From NCBI GenBank assembly GCA_014529385.2, contig CM043969.1, forward strand, positions 18,646,446 through 18,710,445: a DNA stretch of 64,000 nucleotides. The letters run 5' to 3'. Shown here piece by piece: positions 55,739-64,000 of this stretch. The notes below the pieces were generated by a model. That model was not told the origin of the DNA. It worked only from the letters and a program-made list of their open reading frames with translations, and did no database searches. The position numbers and the translations under genes are program-made. Source of the stretch: Adiantum capillus-veneris. Taxonomy: Eukaryota; Streptophyta; Polypodiopsida; Polypodiales; Pteridaceae. The first letter of the stretch is position 1. Each line of letters starts with the position of its first letter.

Positions 55739-56023
55739 TGCCCCGAGTCAATGTCGACCATGCCGTGCTTTCCGGAGGCATCAGAGGGGTTAGAAGGTTT
55801 TGCAGACACGGGCAATGCCCACGATTTCTTTAGCCTTAGAGCTGCTATGGTAGAAGAAGCACAGACCGCCTAGCTCCATGGCATGGAGGTGCTTCTGCAC
55901 ATTGCGCACGCCATCCCAGTTAGAAACGCCCCGATTCGCTTGTTGGTGCTCCCAGGACCATTCCTCTGGTTCCGTTATCAACAACCAGCGTCCCGCCATT
56001 GCGACTAGTAAAACTCGGGCACA
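55458..56023 (-). repeat. 291-bp tandem duplication of the EVE-domain 5' coding part
   Basis: CAATGTCGACCATGCCGTGC at 55,458 recurs at 55,749. Similarity continues to ACTAGTAAAACTCG at about 55,711-55,724 and 56,003-56,016. The period of 291 is a multiple of three. Both copies contain the same stop after VCKTF. Confidence 0.93.
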
Positions 56024-56359
56024 TAAAACATTAAAGACCAGATTGATTTCATCAAAGCTGAGTTGCTTTTGTGTAGGAAAGGGTGTTTTCGAATGATCTT
56101 TTTTTGCGTAGAGGAGGGGTTGCTCAGTTTTGGAGCAGCACGGACCAGATTTAGAGGAGGGGTTGCTCAGTTTTGGAGCAGCACAGACCAGATTGAAAGA
56201 AGGGAGATGATAGCGGGTTAGCATGTATGCGAAGCATGGAAAAATAATTACCTCTGCTCTGCAAGTGCTCAAGTGCTGCGTCAGTTGCCTCTGCTCTGCA
56301 AGTCCTGCGTCAATTGCGCTCTCTCTCTCTCTCTCTCCGCTAGGCGAGGAGTATAACAA
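55790..56359 (-). pseudogene. Second, upstream copy of the EVE-domain start
   Basis: A 189-residue open frame ends in a near copy of the EVE start (MAGRWLLITEPEEWSW to KAKEIVGIARVCKTF, with K to I, G to S and a few other changes). Its first ~110 residues (LYSSPSGERERESAIDAG and on) show no domain and may be leader or 5' untranslated sequence. A 43-bp tandem duplication lies at 56,110-56,195. The upstream copy cannot make a full EVE domain because it meets the shared stop. Confidence 0.7.
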
Positions 56360-56549
56360 GTGGCTACGCTGCTATAAGTTGCTACGTTTGCTGCTTCATT
56401 TTCAATCTCTCTTTTTAAACGCCATTGCTTTCTTCTCTCTCTCTCTCTCTCTCTCTCTACATCCTCATTTAGTAAACCAATCACATGTGGTCACATGGCA
56501 TAGCTATCCTTGTTCCTTTCACTAAATCGATCTTAGATAATCAAGGTAA

Positions 56550-57150
56550 CTAGTAGGCGTACCAGGCTGAAAAAAAATCCTAAAAAAACCAGAATCAAAT
56601 GGGATACCAAACGACATGCAAAAATGCAAAATCTGAGAGGCATACTTCTCGACAACATGCGAAAATGTGAAATCTGAGAGGCAGGAGTCAAGCTGCAGGC
56701 GGACCAGAGATCGTGAGTGAGGGGCGAGATTACGTGTACGGAGAGGTGGGTGGCAGATGGCGGGGTAGGCAACAACGTAGCATGTAGCTAGGTAAAATCA
56801 TTTTTTATATATGTTAAGGACGGGGCACCATCCGCTTGGGTGCAAATTGGCTAGAGTAACATTCGTGTTCTTTAGACTGGCTGGCCAACGCGAGTTCAAG
56901 GCTTGTGAGTCGCTTGCTAGTAAAGTTTTACTCCCTCTAGCAAGGCACGGGATGTACATAAAAAAGCATCTCTGGAGATTCCGGGCAATAGTACTTGAAA
57001 GCTACCATTTATGGGGTAGACCTCATAAATGGTATGTTTAAGAGAGAGAGAGAGAGATGGACCAAATGGGCGTCCCTTCTCTCTTCGATTTCTTAATCAG
57101 TGGGATATCTTTGAAGCATTGTAGATCCAATATATATATCTCTATAAATA
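56550..57150. other. Region without recognised genes
   Basis: No domain is recognised on either strand. It contains a doubled ACATGCAAAAATG(C/T)-AAATCTGAGAGGCA segment at about 56,613-56,690 and a short (GA)n run at 57,043-57,058. Confidence 0.6.
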
Positions 57151-57720
57151 CTAAGCATAGTTTGTCCCATGATGTGGACATATGCTCGCACCACACAATT
57201 GTTCATTATCTGTTTGTCCTATTTTGGGTGCCTCATGTCCGGCAACACGCACATCCTCTTGTTTCCTACCACTCACCCTCACCGTATAAATCAGACTACA
57301 TTCGGAAATATACATCCACATGGCACAAGAATCTGATGCATAGTTGCTTGTCTGCCAAACACCCACCCTTGGCCAATATCTGCACCTTGAGAGAACTATG
57401 GCATCTAGAGAAAGATCTTCGGCATCTATTGAAAACAACCCAGAGCTTTCTTGCCACGGCCATGTTGGGGATCAATGCGTCCCAAGAGACGATCCTGGCC
57501 ATATTCGCCATACATGTTGAATAAAGCACCACAAGCAATACATGTTTTTTCAATAGCCCTTGCACAATGCCGCATGCCTTGAGAGCGTAAGCTTGGGTGA
57601 TTGTATCTAGAAAGATGCCTTCACATAGCATCTGTTGAAAACAACAGCCCAGAGTGTCCTTGCCACTACCATGGTGGGTATATCCTACTCCAATTGAATC
57701 AGCAAGCACTACGTTTGTGG
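57151..57720 (-). pseudogene. Isolated decayed PPR fragment
   Basis: On the minus strand, FQQMLCEGIFLDTITQAYALKACGI (about 57,640-57,560) and MARIVSWDALI (about 57,510-57,480) are PPR P- and L-motif remnants. The surrounding frame is open (57,877-57,296) but most of it is not PPR-like. It may be another piece of the array at 50,195-54,121. Confidence 0.55.
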
Positions 57721-57879
57721 AGAGAACAACATTAGACAACAATGAGAACATCACTGCCAGTTGCAGTGCTACAATAAGTACATAACCAAAGAGTACTCTT
57801 GGTATAATTGCATGCATGGGGCTACCTACATTATTGGCCCGCAGGCCGTGCTGATAGTGTTGAGGATAGAAAAACAACA

Positions 57880-58203
57880 GACAATATCTCTAATATCACT
57901 ACTGCCATCAATAATAGCATTATAGCCATTACTAGTAGTACTACAAGCACATTCTCTGATATCTCCATGCCCAAGTCAGCAAGATTGGTTGATTACAGTG
58001 ACAAAGAGGATGAGGACATTGACTCTAGCTAGCTCTCTGTGGGAGCGGATGCAGAGTGTAGGGGGAAGGAGAAGGAGAGTACACAACAATTTTGGTGGAG
58101 CACTTGAGAGTCAACCCTCTCAACTCCTTATTGTCATTATATCAAAGAATGGTGAGTGGGCGGGTGCCCGTTTGAAACCAGTCACGAGGCTTGAAATCTA
58201 ACA
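57880..58203 (-). mobile_element. Probable 3' LTR start of copia element 1
   Basis: On the minus strand the purine tract AAGTGGGAGAT (58,214-58,204) is followed by TGTTAGATTTC starting at 58,203, the usual Ty1/copia arrangement. The far end of the LTR could not be fixed, so the low coordinate is approximate. Confidence 0.5.
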
Positions 58204-61141
58204 ATCTCCCACTTGAAGGCCAATGTGGCCCAAGTGGCTAATATATATAGGGGCTATTATGTACAAATGTGAAGGATGATCATAGCTTCATCCTACACCC
58301 ATCATCTCTATGCAATGTGCGAACCACTCTGAGGCTAAGCTCTTCCTTAGAGCATCCGTGTGAACTTTGACTAACTCAATTCGTTTGCTAGCCAAAATAT
58401 CCTGTACCACATGATACCTGACCTCTATGTGTTTCGAAGCACTTGCTAGATAATCCCTTGTTGTATCTCAAGATATGCTTCAGTGCTTCCCAATGCTTTC
58501 TGCCTGGATTTTCCATAAACCTGCTGACCACTCCCACTGCATATGCAATGTCTGGCCGTGTGCTAACCATGGCGAACATGAGACTGCCAACTGTCAAAGA
58601 ATACGGCACCTTTGCCATCTCTACCTTTTTAGCTCCGATTTGGGACAATCATGCTTGCTAAGTTTTTTGTATGTAGCCATTGGGGTACTCAATGCTTTCC
58701 CCCCTTGTATATTAAAACGTTGCAAGACCTTGTGGACATACTCTTCTTGCGAAAGTTCAAGTATACCACGTTTGCGATCTCTCTTGATACGCATATCAAG
58801 AAAATGATGTGCATCACCCAAAGCACACTACTTGCTTAAGGCATCCTTGAGAAGTGAAATCTCATCTTTTGACTTCCGGACTATGAGCATATCATCCACG
58901 TACAAAATCATAATGATGAGGGAACGACCGTTCCTTGTGTACAAGCAGTGATCCTCTTGGCTCCGTATGTAACCATGGGATTGAATGTACTTATCAAACT
59001 TGATGTACCATTGCCTTGAGCCTTGCTTTAACCCATACAAAGCTTTCTTGAGTCTACACACCAATTCTACCCGTGTTGGCTTCTTAGCCTTTATCGCAAA
59101 ATCTTCTGGCTGTTTCATGTAGACATCCTCATCAAGATCCCCATCCATTTGGACCAATTCCATGTCCTCGATGGCTACTAGACCAAGCACAAGATGCAGT
59201 GTACTCATCTTGACCACAGGAGAAAAGATTTCATCGAAATCCACGCCTTTCATTTGCTTGAACCCTTTAGCAACCAATCTAGCCTTATACTTAGGCTCGG
59301 GATCATCTATGATATACTTCTTCTTGTACACCCATTTTCATGGCAATGCCTGTTTACCCACAGGTAACTCTGTCAATTCCCAAGTTTCATTTGCTATGAT
59401 CGAGTTATACTCAGATTGCATAGCTTCCTCCCACTTCACGCTATTGTCCATCTGAATGGCCTCTTTGTAGCAAGTGGGTCCACCGCAATGAGTGACTAGC
59501 GAATAGTCTAATCTTGGTTCAAAATGCTCAGGTGCACGAGATGTATGAGTAGATCTCCGAAGTGCTTAACCGCTGGATTCCGCTCTCTTTGGAGAAACAT
59601 GTGTGTGTGTACTAGTGGAAGGTGCACCACTAGCACGTCCAACATTCTGTGTAACTAGTGGTGAGACAACATCCTCAACCGTACTCTTTGATACTCAATG
59701 TCTTTCACTGGCTTTCTATGCATCTTAGACTCATTGAATATCGCGTGTGAGCTACGTATAACCTTCTTAGGTTCCGGGTGCTAGAGACGATATCCCATCT
59801 CTCCGTCCACACCATATCCAATGAAGATGCACTTGTGGGATTTCGGGTCCAATTTTTGTCTAAGCTCTTTTGGCACATGTGAGAATGCCACGTAATCTGT
59901 CACAATTGGGTTGTTTGCCCGTCCACATCTTCTACAGAACCTTGTACTTTAGTGGTGTACTAGGTGATCGATTGATCAAATAAGTAGATGTTAAAACATC
60001 TTCCCCCCAAAATTCTTGAGGTAAGTTGGTCGTAGACAACATAGAAGTGACCCATTCTTGAATGGTTCTATTCATCCTCTTAGCCACATTGTTTTGGGTG
60101 GGTGTGTAAGGCATGATAAACTATCTTCTAATGCCTCGTTTACTGCAGAAATTATTGAACTCAGAGGAGATCTACTCGCCTCCATTGTCACTTCGTAAAG
60201 CTTTAAGCTTTCTAGCCGATTGGTGCTTGACCAAGGCTAAGAACCTTCGAAAGACACTAAAGACATCACTCTTCTGCTTCAAGAGATAAACCCACACCTT
60301 TCTAGTAGAGTCATCTATGAATGTCGAGAAGTATAATGCTCCCACTAGAGACTTGATTGACATAGTTCTGCACAAGTCTCTATGAACGAGATCTAGAGGA
60401 CTCCCTAACTCCTTGTCCAAAGGCACTAATGTTAATCTAGTCTGTTTATCATAGATGCAATGCTCACATAAAGAGAAGTTAGAGTAATCTAACACAGGGA
60501 TATAACCAGAATGCTACAAGGCTTTCATTCCCTTTTGACTCATATTTCCTAGCCGGCTATGCCACAACTCTGTAGACGGCAACTCGGTTGCACATATAGA
60601 ATTCTCTTTCACGAAAGAGACATAAAGTGAGTACAATGAGCTAGAATTTTGGTCTTTAAGCATGACTAGATTTCCCTTTTTGATAATCCAAGAACCATGA
60701 GAAAATATGGTAGTGTAACCTAAATCATCCAGCTGTCTTTGTCAATTTGGGTACATGTCTGACATTGTGCAGCATAAAATCAGTACCATTATGCATAGAA
60801 AACTTGAGGCTGCCCACACCGCATATATCAAGCTCATAAGAATTGCCTAGCTTCATTGTGCCATGTGGGGCAGTGTATGTAGAAAACCACTCCTTGTGAG
60901 GAGTCACATGAAAGCTAGCACATGAGTCCATAATCCAATTCTGTGCATAACACTTGTCAAGAGCTAACAATGCATCAAGACTCAAATTCAATGTGGAAAT
61001 CAACACATCATTTGGCACGTCAAAAATTGTCTTAATGGATGAGACGCAACCTTGCAAGCCTGACCAATCACATGCAGAGTGCTTATCAAGCAAGCATGCT
61101 AGCCTTGGGAAAAGTGTCCCCCTTTTCCCTTTGAGAGACAT
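58204..61141 (-). pseudogene. Ty1/copia element 1 pol (broken)
   Basis: In minus-strand order: protease (WIMDSCASFHVTPHKEW at about 60,920), gag-pre-integrase (CEHCIYDKQTRLTL), integrase core (DLVHRDLCRTMS, FIDDSTRKVWVYLLK, ALRSDNGGE at 60,172; then MPYTPTQNNVAKRMNRTIQE). RT follows (YKARLVAKGFKQMKGVDFDE, KKALYGLKQGSRQWY, MILYVDDMLIV). RNase H comes last (MFAMVSTRPDIAYAVGVVSRF). Domain order with integrase before RT defines Ty1/copia. In-frame stops and shifts occur at about 60,170, 59,930-59,350 and 58,820. The gag part is missing and the element is joined directly to element 2. Confidence 0.88.
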
Positions 61142-61184
61142 GACTTGATAAATGCATAATCAATTAATTTAATTAACTAAATTA

Positions 61185-63761
61185 TCATTGGACCCCTTGA
61201 GAGGCCAACCAATAGGCTTTAGGCACACCGTGAGGGCATATCACAAAATCTAGACACAACCAAAGCGTAACAATCTGATGCATAAGAGGCATGGCGAGAA
61301 CCTGAACGAGTACGACTAGACAAAGGTGCATCCAATTTATTGTCACATAAAGTGTGCACCAGCCATTTTGGCATACCTCTAGCTTGCTCATTTTCAGCCC
61401 TTTCCTAATCAAGTACATCATGTACATCTGCATCAATAATAGGCTGATCTGTAACATTTTTGGAAACCGCCATAGGCTGTACATTTGCCTCATTTGAATT
61501 TACATTTGAACTTCCACCACTGAAAAGAGGCAATAAATTGTCATAAATGTCCTGTGATCTTACATTACTATCTCTAGTACATGCCAACAAAGGCTAAACA
61601 GAATCTTCCACAAACACAACATCACGTGAGACAAAAATACGCTTTGTTTGCGGATGGTACAACCTGTAACCTTTTCTTTCAACACTATAACCAACAAAAT
61701 ACATTTGACAACCTTATCATCCAATTTTTTGCATTGCGCTTGTGGCACTAAACCATAAGTCAAACAGCCAAAGACACGCATGTGCTCAATAGATGGCATC
61801 CTATCATGCCATGCTTCATATGGATTCATAGACTACAATGCTTCATAGGACACCTGTTGAGTACACAAGTGGCACACATGACAGCCTCGAGCCAAAACGA
61901 ATGTGGTAAAGCTTGGCTCTTGACCATACATCGTGCCATTTTTGTAAAAGACCTATTTTTCCTCTCAGCAACAGCATTTTGCTTAGGCGTATATGGCATT
62001 GTACATTGGTGTTTTATCCCACGACTAGCCAGAAATGCATTAAATTCATGAGACATATACTCCCCCCCTCGATCGGAATGGAGGGTGCCCATAGTACATT
62101 TTGAGACATTTTCAGCCATAGCAAGAAATTTCTTGAAGCACATAAACACTTCTGACTTAGCTTTCGACGCATATACCTGTGTATGCCTGGAGTAGTCATC
62201 AATGAAAGATACGAAGTACAAGTAATTTCCCAAGGACGGAGTTTGCATAGGCCCACAAACATCGCTATGCACAAGTTGCAATCTGCATGTAGCACGAACT
62301 GACCCATCCTTTGGAAACTTAGCACACTGCATTTTACCCAAAATACAGCCTTCACAAAAATGTTTGATAGGTGCTTCAAGAGGCAGCAAGAGAAGCAACC
62401 ATATCAGATTTCTGCAAACGCAGCAAACTGGCAAAAATTCAGATGCCCAAAACGTGCATGCCACAGTTTTGCATCTGAAACAACCCTTGAATCTGCAACT
62501 GCATTTGTAAAATTTTGTCCACACTTGTCATACAAAGTAAGCTTATACAACCCATGACACAAAAGGCCAGATGCAACAAGAGATCATGAACTATACATCT
62601 ATTATCCACAAATTTGACTATGAGACCAAGTCTAGTAAGTGTAGATACAAACAAAAGGTTCTTTTTGATCCCAAGTACATACAATGCATCAACAAGTGTG
62701 AAAGAATTGCCATTTGCAGCAGTAAGCACAATCTTTCCAACTCCTTGAACATGATAAAAGGCATTATTGGCATAAGTCACTTTATTCCCATGAGGGACAG
62801 ACTCAATAGAGGTAAACAAACCACTTTGTAGCACCACTGTCAAAATACCACAAATGTGAATCTGCAGCAACTGGCATACATTCATTATGGACAATAGGAT
62901 CATAAGTGCACTCTGCACTAAATGCCCATTCTGCATCAACATCAACATCACAATCTCCTTTGACAGAAGACTCTACAATCGCTGCATTTGTATTGGACCC
63001 TGTAGTGGATCTAGCCTCTTTCTTCTTAGCCTCTTTTGCCTTCAATTTTGGACACTGCTTGATCAAGTGATCATTAGCTTTACAACAATGGCAACACATA
63101 TTCTTTTGCCCTTATCACCAGAATTGCCAGACGAAGTGCTGCCAGCAAAAGCATTAGGAACATAAGTTTTTCCACTCGCAGCAGAACCATAAGAAGTGGT
63201 TACATTGATGTTCCCACCTTTTCTTTGAGCTGCAATACAAGCCTATTCAATTGCATGCTGCCTAGTCTTGTTTTTCCTGGAAAATGGCTCTTGCAACAGC
63301 AATGTGCATAATGCATCAAACTTGACAACTTCAGGATTTCCTTGGGTCATAAGTCTCCAAGTACTAGCAAAAGTCTGGTAAGAATTTGGCAAAGCATTAA
63401 GAACATTATGCACAAGCGAACTGTCAGAAATGACTTCTCCTGCAGAAATTAGTTGCTCATTAACATCCTTGACACTAGCAAGGAAAGTGTCCATTTCATC
63501 TTCCTCATGAATAATCTTCAATTTCAGCTCTTTACGCAGCAAAGCAATTTTAGCCTCATTGCGGCTTGCATAAAGACCTGCTAGAATATCCCAAGCTTGT
63601 TTTGCAACTTTTGTTGAATGGACGAGGAGTGCTCCCTTTCGTACAAGTACACGTTGCATCATGTAAGCCCACATAGGGTAATTGTCCCCATCCAATATGT
63701 CCTTAGTAACAAACATCTTGAACACATCTGTGTTGTTGTCAGCCATGGAAAATGCCCACAC
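61185..63761 (-). pseudogene. Ty1/copia element 2 gag, protease and integrase (truncated)
   Basis: Gag at 63,761-63,243 is UBN2-like (FVTKDILDGDNYPMWAYMM, VAKQAWDILAGLYASRNEAK). The zinc knuckle is CCHCCKANDHLIKQCPK. Protease is YFDSGATKWFV at about 62,820 and the following frame. Integrase at 62,524-61,826 has CEGCILGKMQCAKFP, LVHSDVCGPMQTPS, FIDDYSRHTQVY, TLHSDRGGEY and MPYTPKQNAVAERKNRS. It ends with WHDRMPSIEHMRVFGC. A linker to about 61,200 (PKWLVHTL-type) precedes the position where RT would start, but element 1 begins there. RT and RNase H are missing. Confidence 0.87.
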
Positions 63762-64000
63762 CTGATGTGAAAATTGCCCAAAATGAGGAGAAACTTAGTG
63801 AGACCAGCATGTGTTATATAACACAACCCGTAGTAGACTGTATGAGACATGTTATGCAGTAATTGACACTGACAAAAATTCTGCACAAAAGGGCAAAATT
63901 GCATGTGCAAACCTGCCTGTAATGGAAATGGAGGTCAAAATGAGCCCAAAATGAAATTCTGAGCAGGCCAAGCTCTACGAGCTATGCCCAAATTTTTTGT
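63762..64000 (-). other. Probable leader of copia element 2
   Basis: Sequence upstream of the gag start on the minus strand. No primer binding site or LTR end was recognised before the window edge. Confidence 0.4.

Larger units (their letters stand above)
54236..56549. repeat. 26-bp direct repeats flanking the EVE gene segment
   Basis: AAATCG, one variable base, then TCTTAGATAATCAAGGTAA (19 bp, perfect) occur at 54,236-54,261 and 56,524-56,549. They enclose the whole EVE-domain gene. This may be a target duplication from a retrocopy or the trace of a larger duplication. No poly-A tail is visible at either end. Confidence 0.7.

Overview
The window looks like land-plant nuclear DNA made almost entirely of nested transposable elements, with remains of two host-type genes. 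The organism is probably a fern or another early-diverging plant with a large genome. This is inferred from the mixture of Ty3, Ty1 and plant L1-type elements, an array of decayed PLS-type PPR sequence, and an EVE-domain gene. I could not confirm the species. I see no intact single-copy gene, no tRNA or rRNA gene, and no CRISPR.

Left half (1-23,200). The 3' end of an LTR element (LTR family D, 939-2264) is followed by a minus-strand Ty3 remnant. Next is a Ty3 element E (LTR 3079-3447, iMet-type primer site at 3448, gag and pol at 16,535-21,084). A solo LTR of family A (3800-15,874, target duplication AAAAG) sits in the leader of E. That solo LTR is itself split by a complete Tat/Athila-like Ty3 element X (3989-14,939, target duplication GTATT). 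X carries a long extra reading frame downstream of pol. A truncated family-A LTR also breaks the reverse transcriptase of E. A minus-strand family-A-like remnant F lies at 21,205-22,995.

Middle (23,200-39,567). This is an old Ty3 element B whose RNase H is split by a complete minus-strand Ty3 element C (23,265-29,176, target duplication GAAAG). The 3' LTR of B is split twice. The first split is a complete non-autonomous element A (30,918-37,234, target duplication TCCAG) and the second is a reverse solo LTR of family A (37,683-38,816, target duplication CACCG). The 5' LTR of A is in turn split by a solo LTR of family D. One LTR of C carries a hAT-like MITE.

Right half (39,567-64,000). After a LINE fragment comes a minus-strand PPR pseudogene region (42,580-54,120). 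It is split by a full-length L1-type LINE (43,304-50,180, 14-bp target duplication) and by a second copy of the same MITE (52,679-53,144, perfect 8-bp target duplication). Next is an EVE-domain gene in minus orientation with an internal 291-bp tandem duplication and a frameshift. It is followed by a further PPR scrap and two degraded minus-strand Ty1/copia elements placed end to end (58,204-61,141 and 61,185-63,761).

All element boundaries given as exact come from reading LTR ends, primer sites, polypurine tracts and target duplications directly. Domain names come from motifs recognised by eye.
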